Positions 46,632 to 62,306 are shown, counted from the stretch's first letter. The stretch: 64,000 bases of DNA from Apostichopus japonicus (GCF_037975245.1 NC_092574.1:22509713-22573712); one strand, 5' to 3'. The notes: generated by a model not told the origin, from the sequence alone. Program-made: numbers and translations.

Positions 46632-49600
46632 GTGTACTGTTTGGTACTGGTGATCACGAAAATTCCAAGGTTAATCATTCCGAGAATCATTCCGCTTATA
46701 TTAGCTTAACCGAAGAATGAAGTCACGCAAACCCAAGGATACGAAAGACAAAAAAGAAAACTTGTGTTTATAGTTAATGTTAAACGAAGCAGAGTCACGA
46801 AAACAGACGATTTATGTTTTTGTATTGTATTAATGGACATGTAGTCCTACACGAAAAACAAATCAAGTTAAATAAACGGTATACCTATACATCATCACTG
46901 TTGCAAAAGTCTGCATGTACACATAACATAGCTTTAAACGAATAACATTAGTGGAGCAAGTTTACATGTCGTGCCCTAATGTAAATCTGGAATAATGAAC
47001 ATGAAATGTAACACGACGATGGTCATGACTGATTAAGTATGTTAAAAACTTGTGTAATATTTAACTGAAGGTGAAAAAAATGGGACTACTCTGATGTATA
47101 GTAAAAACTTTTCTGAGTTAATGTGATGACTTTTGAAGGGGGAATGGGGGGGGGGGGAGGAGGTACGTAGTATAACCAGAAGGGGTCTGCGCCCCACGGC
47201 CAGTGGACACTTAAGTAGAAAACAAGATCATATCTCATACAGAAACATAAAGAAGTAACAGTATGGATTGTCTTTACCCTTAATCTAAAGAATTGTTTCC
47301 CCATGATACCATTGGTGCTATACCAATTAGTGAAAAACGAAAAGAAATTAATGACTTAAGCTCGCTCATTAGCCTTTAAATTGGCGACCGAACGCGGCTA
47401 TTTCATTTTTGTCAGCAATTGCACGAATCTAGTATGACTCAGAATAAGATTACAATTCATCAATATATATAGGCTATTGTCACTTTTATCGATTATTGAA
47501 TTTTGATATCGATTATCGTGATCAAGTAACCGTCTTGACCAAATTACTCATTCAATCAATTTCATTTGTTACCTAAATATACTCTCCTAGCTTCTTTCTA
47601 GAACATGGGTGACGATACAAAAGTTAATGGCAGTATTTAGGCCTACACTATCTGAGAATTTTACAACAACAAACAGGAAAACAAAGAGAGACTCCTCGAC
47701 GGGTTTGAATGTACAGCTTATATAGACTTATCAGTCGAGGAAGGAAACTAATCCCTTTACAGGATCAACAAACGAAGCTGTCTTCCATAAATGATACAAT
47801 ATAGAATTCGATAACACTGTCAACATTTATAGTACCCTTACAGATAATTCCCCTTTCCCCTCCATCTCCCCCCCCCCTCCCTTCTTTTTACAACTTAGAC
47901 AAACTTAGACAACTTCCTGCTTGCGGGAAGATCACATATACATACATACATACATACATACAAATATGCTGCTGCCTGTAAATCGACGGTGACGTTTGGT
48001 CTGGTCTAGTCTTCTGTTTTCTCTCGAATTTGACAATATTTCTCACGCATAAACAACAGTTTAATTTTCTTACTGAAAGTAACATGTTTAAAACGTCCAG
48101 CATCTATCATTGTAATATGGGCAATGTCTACAATATTATAACATATAGCTTTGTATTTTATGTTTATGTTTATATATATATTTATACTTTTCTTTTATAA
48201 CTTTTGGCTATCATTGCACTATATACTCTCCATCATTTCTCTGCTAACTTAATTTGCTTTGTTATGTCTTTTCGTGATTATGGACTTGTTTTGTTATTTC
48301 TGATAATTATATTTAATGTAAAATTTGATTCGCGCATACAGCTTACCTTTCTATACTGAACTCAATTTAAAGTACAACATACTTGTAACCCATTGAGGTC
48401 AAACTTATGATTGCCACATCATCTGAACATATCGTGTATACTGGCTTAAAATGGGATGCATGCTATATTGTTAACTATACTTTCGATTATACTAAGTAGG
48501 CTGTAGTTTTGTTGCTGTTTTACATTAATCTTGTATTTCCATCTGGAAGTTTAAATTTACGAAGATCGTATCAAACTAATTTAATGGTTTCACGGATGGT
48601 TTGTGCTGTGGCGGTTTAAGCATATGGTTAAGACTAAAATATCTCCTCTGCACATCTGGCTTATTAATTATAGTTCAATATAGCGAAGTATATAGACGGA
48701 TGATTGTATATAAGACGGCATGTTACACTAACGACAGTAAACCTCCTTGTAGACGTATATAATATATATATCGTTTACGTTAAAATATATTAATATTAAT
48801 ATCATATCAAACAACATTGTACTGTCTACAGTATAAATTGGAGTACACAAAAACAGATGGAGATGTTGCAGTTGGTGATGTTCACGAACGCATTGAACCA
48901 ATGAAACATATTAGACTGCAAAATATGGTAGGTTTAAGATTATGAAAATGGCACATTTATTCCAATAAAATTGTCTGATAATTCGGTAAGTGCGAGTTTC
49001 AGTAATATATACCAGACCGTCAATATACTTCACTGACTATGTAAAAACGACAGGGGAGGGGGGGGGGGTATTGAAGGGGTGTAAAGGTATGTGTGTTGTT
49101 GATGTTGTTGAAATAAACACCGAAGGGTTGGTATATATTTATATACCGTTTTTGATTATCTGAACTGTTTATAGTGCCCAGTTTACGGATGGTGAGTATA
49201 TTTTGGTAAAAAAAAATGAAATTCATATGGGTGAAGACTTATTCTGAGCTGTATAGCTGACCTCCCACTCCATGTGCCAGATATCATTCTTCCTTTACAA
49301 CATTTCAATCCAATATTATCTGCAGTAGAAACACATTGCTTCCATTGTGTCCTTCGTATGCATGGATATTAACATTCTCGGAAAGCATGACGAAAACTCT
49401 TTTATCTTATCTGACAGTGAAACAAACAAAGAATATTGGTTATTTCAAGTTATGATAACTATTTTTTTGCCATTCTCAAATGTTGACGAAGGTATATGGG
49501 TGGTAGGAGAGGAAGGGGTGCTAAACGATAAAATATCCACGAAAACCTCTTTTAGGGTTTCGGTATGGATGAATCGTATTATGACGTCACAATGCTGGGA

Positions 49601-49949
49601 AAGTTTCTTGAGATCTATTTTGAAAGAACGCCATTGCTTCTCGTTCGTCGATAAGGTTACCTCGGTCATGAGTGTATTCAAGAGAGCCTAAAAGCATCAC
49701 AAGCAAACGAAACTGACTTTTATATCAAAGGCAAGCTTACCCAGTAAATCACTGGCATCCATTTCGAAGTTTCTTGAGGGGCTAGTAAAAAAAGACTTGC
49801 TTCTGTGTGTGGTAAGATGCGACGCGGTTAAAGCAGTGTGTCGTTTACCTTTCAATATAATACCTCATGCGCTTTACAGAAAATGCCTATATGGGTTTCA
49901 AACATGATTTGAAGCTCTTCATGTCAAAAAATGTATACTTAACAAGTAA

Positions 49950-50480
49950 CAATGGCCTATAACCTCGTATGTCTCACATCAGATAGTCCCTTATAGGCCT
50001 TAACAAATAAAAGCTTATATCATAGTGTAACTTTGTACCTTACATCAAATTTTGTACAATATCACACACACACGCTTACAAACAAACATACATACAAACA
50101 AACAAACATATAATACATATATATATATATATATATAGAATATAAAACCTCATCACAAATAAAAGCTTCATCAATTAAACGGTAAACGCAGTTGTATCAT
50201 AAATTAATAATGATCTCATAGCAGATGATACCTCACGTCGAATACGATGTAAACCTCATATTATTAGTAGGCCTCACATCAAATGTAAAACCTTATTATA
50301 CCACCACAGATACCTCATAAAATTACAAATATACCTCATACCAAATAAAAACTTTTTGTCCAATAAATAAGACACGCATACACACACACACAGGTGTGTT
50401 AACAATGCTTATAACAGATAATACCTCGCGGCACCAACGAAATAGAAATTCATATCATAGCATAGTGTACCTCAAATCAA
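49950..50480. repeat. Field of degenerate short repeats (TACCTCATA / CAAATAAAA)
   Basis: Many imperfect recurrences of (A/T)ACCTCATA, CACATCAAAT and AAATAAAAGCTT are interspersed over about 500 bases, with a (TA)n block inside. It looks like a decayed tandem array. Confidence 0.45.
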
Positions 50481-50638
50481 TTGTAAACAACAAAGACCAG
50501 AGACACTTCATAATGTTACCACATTGAACGGATATCGAAACACAACCTCTACTTAAAAAAAAAAACTTGCAACTGGCATATACATATGGTTTGCAACAAT
50601 TTACCGTGCCAAACCGATTGCGGTTGGTGGTGGAGATG

Positions 50639-50642
<4 letters not shown>

Positions 50643-50701
<59 letters not shown>
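50643..50701. repeat. (TA)n microsatellite
   Basis: A pure TA dinucleotide run of about 58 bases. Confidence 0.97.
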
Positions 50702-50702
<1 letters not shown>

Positions 50703-52348
50703 CTAGAGAACATAATTAACCTTCCCCATTAACATTTACCCCTCACACCCTCCTAAAAATACATACGTGGTCTCATAAAACGCGGACATGGGATATCTTA
50801 AGTAGCAATTGAGTGATACCGATGCATGTATACTAGTTACGACTTAATTACATTACCACATGACGACAGTACCATAGGAGGAATTGGATTCATCAGCTAA
50901 AATTGTATCCGACATTTACAACATTTTCTATTTGAGCCAAACCTATATTACCTACTTAAACTGTACATGTAGGAATTTATCAAACCCATTATGATATTTG
51001 TAATCTTGTATCACGTGACAATGTCATAATCGTAAGACATTGTTTTTCGAACAATAATCTGCGGTAAATGACAAAGTAATGGTGGCGCTTTAAAGTCCAT
51101 GGAGGTTTACAGGGATAGAAACAAAGATAGTGAAGAGAGCATCTCGGAGGGAGGGAAGCAGTGACTTTTATACACATTAATTTCCTGCCATGTGTGATAG
51201 CATATCAAACAACGGGATTCTGTTTTGTGTAGATATTTCTCAACTACCCCCCCCCCCCTCCCCCAAATTCCATCAAATCTGGTTCATGACCGTTCATATT
51301 ACTGCGTAGTACATCACATTACACGTCTCAATAAACTTAATTTTACACAAGTATGTTCTTCTAATCGCCACTATATTGAATCTGATGATCACGATATTAT
51401 TTTACAGATATAAAATGATAAATATAGTTATGTATATAACAGTATACACAAGATAACGACATGTGTGTTTGCGAGTGTGTGTATGAATCCATATCCTCCA
51501 TACATATATCCAGGCCCTCCGAACGTGCAGCCCCATTCCTCTCCTTCCCCCTCCGCTCCCACATCCCCACCCATCCCCTCTACACCGTACATTTTGACCC
51601 CCACCCCCTCCCCTTCCTTTTTAAAGCCCAATTCCAATTTATTCCAACGCCACACGCTAGGGCATTTAAAAGAACGGGTGTAATTGAGACGAGTATCTAT
51701 ATAGATTCTAACTTATCAACCAAAAAGTCCGCATGTTTTGATGAAAGCCAGCTAACTCTAGCAACAGACTAACGTCAAGATGTCCTGTCATGCACACAGT
51801 TCCAAGACAACATCACAAATATACCCATGCGGAGAAGCTATTCCAAGCTATACGTTAAAGACCGCAAATTGGGGGATAACAAGGAATATAATCGAGTGCC
51901 AAACTCACTGGGACACCAAAGATACAAATTATAACCAATGTTTTAATTGGTGTTTTGTTTCGTCGTCTGATTGGACTGTATTTCAAAACATATTATAGGA
52001 TTGCGACTGACAAAGGACGTTAGACTAGATTAGCCATGACGAGAGGGAACAACAAGCATCCAGTTTAATTCTATATTGAACTGTACCTACATGCCCTAGA
52101 TAACAAAAAGACGTACTAAATGTATAGTTCTCATCATTGTAATAAACGTTCCTGTGACCAGGGAACGAAAGCCTTTATATAGATGCGATACAATAGTTTG
52201 TACGACTTTGCTGTACTATTTATAAACCCAAGGCAGACCAAACACTGCCCACGACCTGCACTTGCACACGGGAAGTACGCCTTTTGAGGATTCATTCATA
52301 CCAATTTGCTTTATAATAATCTTGTTTCCTAAAGGCTAGTAAACATCA

Positions 52349-52475
52349 GGGACGGATCCATGATTTTATAAAGTAGGGAATGTACCCATGATTCAAGACG
52401 ACTGTAGGAGGTCCTGGGGGAAGGGGTGGGTTTCTCCCTAGAAAAAAAACGCTACTGAATTAGGTCTTTATGCAT
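52349..52475. mobile_element. Possible hAT-like element fragment
   Basis: CAGGGACGGATCCATGATTT resembles the CAGG(C/G)GCG(T/G)ATCCAGGATTTT terminus seen at 18691. No matching inverted end was found nearby, so this may be a truncated copy. The extent given is approximate. Confidence 0.35.
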
Positions 52476-55400
52476 AATATAAGATCTAAACGCAAGGAGG
52501 TGCAAATAACTAAGTTAAATGTCATCTTTAATAATTTTGAGGGGAAGGGGGGGGGGTGGGTGAGAAAAAAAAGGATCCTTCCACACTGATTACGGGTCTG
52601 AACATGGGGAATGGGGTATAGGCTACATTACAATATACTAACGTATATTCATAATATAAATTATAGATACAATACATGATAAAAGTATAACTAAGGGTAA
52701 CAGTGAACAGTTCGACTGCAACTTAAAGTATTCAGTACCGGTATTCATTACAAGATGTACGTCCTCCAGTCATGATCCGACTCACAACAACAAGAAGTTC
52801 GACCAAAGACACCAAAGAAAAAGAGAATACGACAAAGTGGGTAGTAAATGAAAACGACTGTTTCTAATTCAACGCGAACGAAATCTTCTAACGTTGAGAC
52901 TAAGGTATCATTAAATGATCATCTTTTTGTAGTTGTATTTCTAGTAGAGGATTGAATATTTTCCATCTTTTGCTTAAAATTCTACACCTCATTTAAGAGT
53001 GTTAAGATGAAATTCGGACCAAATCGTTTCTTAAACTGGTATTTATCGATTTAAACTATATCCAATCAAGAGAGCCAAAGCCTAATAAATTGCACGCACA
53101 CACACACACAAAATCGCACACAGCAATTACAATAAGAAACCAGTACCTTTTCCGGTAATAAAACTGTCTAGAACGCGCCGACATAAATTTGCCCAAAACA
53201 ATTTCTTCAAGATAATTGACACCAAAATAGAGAAAATTGAGAGAAAGCGTCTTCACTAAAGCTTAGATCCGGTCTGCGTTATTAAATTTACAACGTGTTG
53301 TCAATTAACTTTGTACATCTTCGTGTACGAATAATTCCAGTAACACCGAGGACAGAAAATGGTTTTGGGAAAGAGAAACAGTTTTGTACCATGATATTAA
53401 ATCTATGACAGAGAGAGAGACATGCTGCGAACAAACTAAGCTATATACATGAGTTCCCTATTACTAATCCGTAACTTTTAATATTTGCTCTGATTGGCTG
53501 ATAATGATGTCATGTGATCATTTCTGACACTCCGTTACTCTTGCACTTTTCTTCGTTAGCACTACATACATCTCTTGACCACATAACATATTTTTGGAGT
53601 ATCGTCTTATATCTTCACAGCCCTCCCTTCCCCTCCCCTCCCCCCCCCCCCTCATTTGACTGTTAATTTCATAATCCCATGATTTATATTCACCAATACA
53701 AGGTAGCCTTAACCCAATCAGTCTATATAACAACTGTTCAGATACACCACAAATGCATAGGAACCAAATGCCTTTCAGATGAGGTATTTATTCGTCAACA
53801 GAAGTTACATGCAGAACAATATTATTAAGTATACTGCTTCCATCTATGTTACAGACAAGTTGGTGTGACTTGTCAACTACGTAATCCGTCATGGGACAGG
53901 AATACGATCTACCTCGTACATCACACGTCAGCCTAGCCAAACATTAACCGAAAATTATGACCACTTTTTGCATAAGTCAAGTAAGTTGATAATACCCAGA
54001 CCACTGCCGTCGATAGACACGACGTGAGCAATTTTTTTTACTTTCTTTTTTTTCTTTCTTTATTCGCAACATTCTACAAGTGTTTGCATCACGGTAGCTT
54101 ATATTTGTGACGATGCCAAGGAGTGCAATGCATTGGTAACTTAGCGGGGGGGGGGGGGGGGTAATGAGGGGGTAAAACGTAGTCTTTAGACAAATCGCCA
54201 CGGATTTCATAGACGGAACTGATGGAAGTGCCAATTAGTCGTACCAATATCGAATACGTTGTAAAACTCCCCGGTAAGCACAAGTAGTATACAGTGCACA
54301 TAGGGTGTACGGCTTCCACGTAACACAATGTAATTTGAATGGTGGTTCGTTTATAAGGACATATAATGAACGTGACTGAAAGTTATGAGGAGCTGCCCGC
54401 ATTGGATTCAACGGACGATATCTCAATGAGGTAACCTCTCGTAATCTAGCTATTTAATAAAATCTGGAAGACGAAATGGTCACATAGCGTGTACAGAATA
54501 AGGGATAGTGCGAGTCGTTGAACCGAACCACACATGTAAGTATTTGTTTTAGAAGTTTAACAATCTGCAACCAAGAGTTGTGTTATCTCTCTTGTGAATT
54601 TGTGTGAGAGGAGAGAGAAATTTGATAAGTGGTATGAGAAACAGCTTGCTATACCCCGCAATCTCTGTTATCGGTAACATTAACAAAGAGTCTCTCCCTC
54701 ATTGACAGATATCGCGATATCACTGTCAACTCGATGTCTCACGAGTTACTGAAGGTGGTAATGTTTACCCAAGGTAGAGATACCGGTGCAACGCTACTAC
54801 TTAAAGGAACATAAGGGATTCCCTGCAACTTGATGCACGTCAGCCTGATGGGAGCCACTGAAAACTTGGAACACTGTTCGCACAGGTATATACAAATACA
54901 GACGATAACGACATTCCAAGTATGAATTAGCAGCAACAACACATAATGTATATATATTACGAATACATGCTTGTATTAAGTTAGAACTTCAAAAGAGATT
55001 CATAAGTATGAAATCTGGGTTGGCGTATCTCTTTAAAGTTTGATCACATTGCGTTCATAAGGGGGGAGGGGGGTTGGAGGGGGGCCATGTGTCTGATTTT
55101 CAATCGTTTTGGTGACTGTCGTATAGACTCCTAGTTCCTGTGGGTTATCTAAGAGGCGAATGAACAGGGTGAGTAATGAGTCAACAGGGGTAAAGCAGAG
55201 GACGTAACTAATGAGTTTGATTGTAAAATTGACAACGTAATCAGGATCACGTGAGGTGGGTAATTTTTTTTCTCGATGGTGCCCTCCAATGAACCCTTAA
55301 CCAATTAAAAACGTTCAAGACAAACAAACAACAACGGAAGTGTGTGGCGTCCCATGGAACTTGAACTGACCCACTTAGTAGTTCGTTGCAACTCAAAACA

Positions 55401-55557
55401 TTACCCAATATAGGGGAATATATCACGTTCACAACTTGCACTTTACATCGGTGTCTGCTTAATATTGGCAACTCGTGCACCTCTGCAGTTTGGTGTCTCG
55501 TTGGCATATGGAAATAACGCTATGAATCTATAGAAGATGTTAAATGATGCTCTCTGA

Positions 55558-55757
55558 CGGGGAGGTTGAGGAGAGGGCGGAGAAGGGGAGGCTAAGGAGA
55601 GGGGAGGTTGAGGAGAAAAGGGGGAGGGTGAGGAGATGAGAGGGGATGGTGAGGTGATGAGAGGGGATGCTGAGGAGAGCGGAAATAGAGGGTGAATATG
55701 GGAGAGGGAGAGGTAAGGGTGAGGAGAGGGAGGGTGTGGATAGGGAAGGTGAAAAGA
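55558..55757. repeat. Purine-rich minisatellite (GGTGAGGAGAGGGG type)
   Basis: About 200 bases made of imperfect units GAGGTTGAGGAGA, GGTGAGGAGATGAGAGGGGAT and GGTGAGGAGAGGGA. The plus strand is nearly all purine apart from T in the GGTGAG and GATG units. Confidence 0.85.
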
Positions 55758-58700
55758 GGTATTACATAATCATTTGCAAATCAACAGTGAATCTTTGTAA
55801 CGTCTCTTTACCAATACTTTATTTCAATCTAAACTAGTTGTTTGGCAGATTAGTGATTACGCAGATATGCACTAATCCATTCATCTTACGTCGTCCGATT
55901 CAGCACCTGTCAATATCTGGGAAATATTGTATCGAGTCGGAACCTCCAGTAATTTTTTTAGAAATTGTTTTACTGAATTATGAGCAAATTCTAGCATGCT
56001 AGAACTTGAAGCTTACCATATCGTTTGTCGTATTCAATTGCGTACCAATCACATAACTTCAGGTGAATCACTGAATTATGATATTACAGTCTCTATATAC
56101 TTACAATAGATAGCTATTACATGGTTTTCATCAATTACCAATGTATAAAAGCGCCATATTATTGGGCAAATGAATGTCAAATAAACACCGTATTTAGAAT
56201 GTACACAACACAATTTTGTATCAACCGCGAAGCAGATAATATTATCTAACATTATGTTTTCATTATGTTAACATTATGTTTTCTCGAATCCGTATGTACT
56301 TTGATCTGAACCAATATGTTACGTCACTAGTATATGCACATCTCTAATGCACCCACTACAGTTGAAGGGTGACCCTAAACTGCCAGCAAGTCAACAGATC
56401 AAGAGGGACAGACACCTTTGGACTTCCTCCTCTGATCCATCACACTAAGGTAAATCATATTCATAGGCTACAGCGGTGTAAAACCTTGTACGCAACAGCG
56501 CGCAGTATACAATATACACCATTACAAGTGCATGTACATGACGCGGGCGTCTATTTCTCTGTACGCACCGTTTTCTCTCTTAAAAGACATTTATTGTGAA
56601 GGTTTTATGTACAGCACTCATCTACAATTTCATATGATTTCCCCGTCGTCTCAATATTTCAGTCAGTTCACAAATTGTCGGAAAGCTTTCCCCAAAATCG
56701 TAAAAGCTCATCACATCTTAATCTTTTCAAAATTACAGTTTATTACATCGCGCTGATTGGCCACCATATCCGTGCTGCCTCCCGTCGTAATTGTTACATT
56801 TCAATAATCGTAAGTTCATAAATCTTTGCAAACCTCTACGGAGCTGCGCAAGATTCCGTTTCAAAAACTCTGGAAAAAATATCTTTTCGCGTCGTTTTCC
56901 CCCCTTCTCGTCGCTTTATACCGTATCGAATAATTGGGTCGTTACGAGATTTAATATCGCTGTCTCCATTACGGTATAGCTGCGGATGGCAGTTTTTTTT
57001 TGTTTTGTTTTTTTGCTGCTGCACATTCAGTTATACAGTTGTGAAGACAGAAAGCTATCGACGGATAATGGGATGTTTTTGGACACATTTTTTTTATCTA
57101 AGAATTTAAAGATGTTAAGACTGTACCTTGTCAGTGCTCATCTCCATCATTAGCTTGTGTCTTCGGTTGATTGCTTGTTTGTTTGCTTGCTTGCCTGGAT
57201 TTTTCTCTCCCCCCCCCCTCTTTTTTTGGGTTCCTTAGTTATGTTTTGGTTTTCGCTCAATGGCATGCGAACGATTCAGTTTCTGAACATATGTTGTTGT
57301 CATTATTAAATGATAAAATACGGACACATGAACGAAAGAAAAAAAAACAAACAATGGTAAGAACAAACAGTAAAACTGCATAAAATGAAATAAGCAAATA
57401 ATTTTTAAACGATAAAAATTCGAAGAGAAAAATGTTTGATATCCTCAAGCGAAAGACCCCGCGTGATAGTTGCTATATCATCGACATAAAGAAAACAGCT
57501 CCTCTTGAGTAACATTTAAGTACTGTCACGACACTAAAATCACACTACATGCACAACTCATTTAGCTTGACATTAATTCAAATAATAACGAGAAAATCCC
57601 AAATTATGGATTTTTTTGGTGAGTAATACAATAGACCATATATTGTCTGAAAGAATAGGAATATTCATGAATTCAATGATGCGATGGAAAACTATTTGAG
57701 GGTGCCATGCAGTAATATATCAGTTGGACTTTCAGACGTGACCATTATTTAAATTTGTAGCATATTTGGTGGCAACTTGATGGCCGACAAGAGTGTGGCA
57801 ATGAACGAGGAGAGTAGAATGGAGGGCATGGGGTGGGGTGGGTGATAGTGCGGGAATAGATACAGAGGTGAGGGGAGGTCGTTTAATGTGGGGGTATAAA
57901 ATAAACGGTGCATCGGGAGGTTGGGGAAGGGGTACTACATACATATACGCATTGCTCTGGTAGATATTTCGTGTGTTGTTTACCTTTCCAACTCAGAGCA
58001 AAACAATCATAACACACATTTATTTTCTTATATAACTCACTTTTTGAGAATGGTTTTTAAGTGAAGGACTAAGGAACCACATTCTCAAACTAGAACAAAT
58101 CAACAGAACTGGTAGTAGGTATGATCGGTAATAGCTCCATGGTATGATGTACACCGCCGAATCGACGTCGTATGGGAAGTTAGGAATGGATACCACCTCG
58201 ATCACACGCACACAATTTGTTACACAGACAAAGCGTTTCCCTTTAATTCGATATAGCGCGTCAAACGGAGTACGAGGCAGAACCTGTGACACTTCGTTGG
58301 TTTCGAAATCAGACCCACATGACCCCAGCAAATGGGGCGATGACAGACCATAATCGACAACTGGAATTCGTCCTAAAGATACCCATTATTGCTCAATTTA
58401 TGGGAGTTTACCCAGGTTAACGGCATACATACACACACACACACACAAGCACGATACACACGGTATCCCTGATATTCCTATATCACAACAATGGCACCTA
58501 TATACTTACAAGGCAAACCAGTCTGATACAGCAGCGAACAATGAACTTGAAAGGTTAAAAATATCAGAAAGAGTCCTACTTTACGAGTTCGTGAATAGCA
58601 GCAGTGTTCCTTTGATTGATTTTGTTTTTATTCTGTGATGTCAAGAAAATAATAAAAAAATCACAAAAGATCGGTATTATTAAACGGCAAGCTGAGACTA

Positions 58701-61700
58701 ACGATTGAATATGCTTCAGTGATAAAAGCTTTATAGAAAACTGGCATAACAGGTTTAATGCAGTATTGTTGCTCGGATACCTTTTACAACCCTTGAGCGC
58801 TTCTTTATCCTTTTATGAAATTTGTTCAGGATCTAATAACTTTAAACTTTAGTTGCGTATGGCACCCGGTTTGGCATACTCAATATATATGTGATATTCA
58901 ACTTGTATTCGTCACATTCACACAACTTTACATCATTTAATTTTCATTGGGCCCTGAATTTTTTGAAAATGTTACCCGTCTTGACTGATTATGCCAACCT
59001 CTGACACATTCCCTTCCTGACGGAATAATTGCTTACCCAACATTGTTCAAGAATTTCCATGAGGTGTGTGTGTGTATGCAAGACCGTATATAACCCCCCC
59101 CCCCCCCCCAGTTTTGGACTGCGCGTGGAGTAACACTTGTTGCGCCTTACATAAAATGTTATGAGTTTTGGTAAACTTATGGCTTACGTAATTGAAAGTA
59201 TTTTGTCAACCCTTGCAATTCAACTTGTACCACATATATGAAGGGGGCTGAAAGGTACCACTTTACCGGGGCTACCAGGCAGCAATTATCCAGAATTAAC
59301 GCTACAACTTCGGCATGCGAAAAACGACTAGAACCAGAAATTTACGACGAAAGGGGTGAAAGGGAGCATATATAGAGAGTCGAGAGGTAAGGTCGCAAAC
59401 TGCAGGAGGAATGTTGTGCTAACGGAAGGGTCTGGTGTGTGTCACCACCAGTGGAGGCTCTCGCCGAAAATGTAGGACGCCAATACTGTTTCATTGAACC
59501 GTGAGATGCCATGGCAGTAATACTACTGTGGCGGTGAGGCGAGAACTAGTAATATATCGCTGGAGTGACCTAACCAGTGAACCACTACCGGGAAGTGCAT
59601 GCGAAGTGGTGATAGAGGTATAACGAGTTGACTTGATGGATCGCGACAAGCCAAACCAAACAATAACACTATCCGGGCACCTTCATCATGCACGGGGTCA
59701 GGGAAATTACCTCACAAAGTTATATAGGCTGACTATATAAGAGACGGAGCAAGACCCAGCGACGATATAAATCCATCACGAACCCGTCCATCGAGGTCCG
59801 GTATCGTAAAAAGTAGGGCGACAAATGAAAGAAGGTGACCAGACTGCCACATATATCGTTCAACTTTGGCTCCTGAAAGATCTGCGTTTGTTTGTGAATA
59901 TTGACACACAAACACACACACACACGAAGTAGAAGAAAAACAACGAAATTTTTTATCGTAAGTAAGGTGGGGGAGGGGGAGTGTAGGGGGGTTTCCTGAT
60001 TCCGAATCGCCGGTCTGATGATTATGAACGACGGGTTATTTTAGCATTTTAGCAATACTATGCTGCTGCAGATGCAGCCATATCAGGTTCCAATCTTCTT
60101 CCTCCAATGTCCTAGCTAAGTTTGGGTCCTTAAATTTTAACTTGTCTAAAATTCTCCTTTACACCGATGGACTTATACTATAGTGTTTGACGATTATCGG
60201 CAAGAGTTGGTCGGAAACGCATACCGATTCCTGATTGGACCAAGGAGACCGAAACCTCGAATTGAACCGAATGAGACCGAACAAGGAGACTGTCGTCGAT
60301 CAGACTAGCTACATCGAATGCGGGTAACATACTGCAGTGTGATCGATCTTCATGCTATGTTGATTTACACTCGGTTTCAGGTTTGGTTTAATAACTAAAT
60401 AATACAAAATATACACCGACTAACATCAAACCTAAACATTGCGGCGGGATGCATCATCCGCCGGGTAATTTCATACACCCGGGTACCCGCCCACCCATTC
60501 TGTTAAATGATTTATTTTTGCAACTTTTCAGAGCTCGCTTTGTTACAATCCTACGGATGAACATTATATGTGTACAATAGTTCTCTTTTATTTTGTTATA
60601 TGATTGTATTTACAATAGAAATAAATAAATTACGAAATAAATAAATAAATCTAAATGCAACATTATATAAATGACTCGTGCCCATACCTGCAATCGACAA
60701 TGAAAGTGCATTTCCTGGACTTTTTATGAACCAACAACGACATTTTTAAGAACTGTTCTATTCCTTAGTCGAGAGAGAGGGGAAAGTGCTACGTGAATTT
60801 ATTTCTGCAGTGTAAATTCAAGCAACACGTGTAAACTGTTTCCATAGCCTACATGTATATACGCGTTATATATAAATTAACGTGCAGTTTATGGTTAGAA
60901 CTGGATTTAATTTACTTTTTATTTGCAACTGGTAATGGTATTATGATATCGTGAGGAGAAGCCGTTCTAAACGACTACATCACATCACTGACAATAACAC
61001 TAGGGAGTCTACTTCGTGGCTAACTGGAAACCTATCATAGGCTAACATTATTACAATTTGAGTATTTCCTCGAATGGAGCCAGTATCATTCCATTCAGAT
61101 ATCATGTGACGTTCGGTGACAACAGTCAATCAATATGGTACGTCTTTCATTTGTACTTCAGAAATTATCGCCGATGTGATGTCCACCCCAGGGCTTCTAG
61201 AATGCAGAGTTATTTTCTGATCAGCACCTGCTGAACAGATCAACCAGATGCGCTATCCCTAACTCTTATGGCTAGACATTGTATACGGTCACGTGGTGTT
61301 TAGAGGGCGCTTTGCTGTTAAGCACCCGAGAGGTTTTAAAAAGCAAGAGCTCGGTAAGCTACAGGATATGAACAATACGAAAATGTACTTCTTGTCTGTA
61401 ACAATTATAAAGGCATTTGATTTATGTTTAATTTGTTTCTTATCAATTAAGTTGATTTAGTTGGTCAATATAAGATTCCAAGGGGTTGCACTGAAATATC
61501 TTCGAAGTTTCTTCAGTACCGCAATACTTAGGGTGACGATACATTTTGACATCGAGTGAATGTTTCCTAAAACTAACCAAACTGACGCTAATTATTAATT
61601 AATCAACGTGAGCGTTAAGTCGTAAGTAACAGAAAAAATACTCGACGACAATGTTGTAAAACTCCCGGCAAGGAGACCCACCCGCTCCTCCCTCTTCCCC

Positions 61701-62299
61701 CTTTTTATATGCATAGCTTATTTGAAAGACCGCACTATACCGTATCTGTTATAAAAGTTATGTTTGTCTTTGACTTCTGGCGTTCCATGGAAAATTATAA
61801 GTACACTGCCTTTCGATCACACACCTGCCTTAGCAACCAGAACAAGCCACGGAGAGTTGCGTTAGTTTATCTGAATGTGCGACGTATCATTTACTTCATA
61901 CATCTAATACTTCATACATATCCAATAAGTTACTTTCGCCACATTACACTTGTTTAGAAGTTTTTATCTTTTCATGATAAAAATCATCTAAAGACCGCGA
62001 CTATTCCTCTTCTTCTTCTTTTTCTTCATAAAAGCGAGGCCTTTTCTTCTGCTTGTCTGTCCGATCGTTCTCCAGCTCATGGCACCGACACGGTACCGCT
62101 TTGGGCGCCAGACTGTCATCACAAGGCTCACCAAGAAAATGTGCGAAGCTCAAAAGGGAAATCATTTTCAGAAGCGAGAAAATCACCTGCTATATTCAAT
62201 CTTTTCAATTTCCGACAGACGGCTGAGCAGGAGATGATGGGAGGGGAACACAATACAGCGATAAGCAAAAGAAGAAAGATTTTCGATTCTATTATGGCT
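55758..62299. other. No gene recognised
   Basis: AT-rich DNA with a G-rich patch at 57820-57930, (CA)n runs near 58432 and 59905, a C run at 59095-59110 and a short AAAT/AATA repeat at 60618-60650. Open frames are all under about 105 codons and show no domain. Confidence 0.5.
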
Positions 62300-62306
62300 T
62301 TGGTGA

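Larger units (their letters stand above)
46632..55555. other. Non-coding stretch; microsatellites and degenerate repeats
   Basis: No recognisable gene. Notable contents are a (CATA)n run at 47937-47962, (TA)n at 50115-50137 and 50643-50701, a degenerate ACCTCATA/AAATAAAA-rich field at about 49950-50480, a possible hAT-like terminus at 52349, and G or C runs near 47145, 49057, 51247, 53640 and 54146-54161. The 114-codon frame at 49347-49691 has no family resemblance and no splice context. Confidence 0.5.

Noticed and set aside
49347-49691. 114-codon frame
   Set aside because: The opposite strand is equally open, no motif is visible and there is no neighbouring exon.
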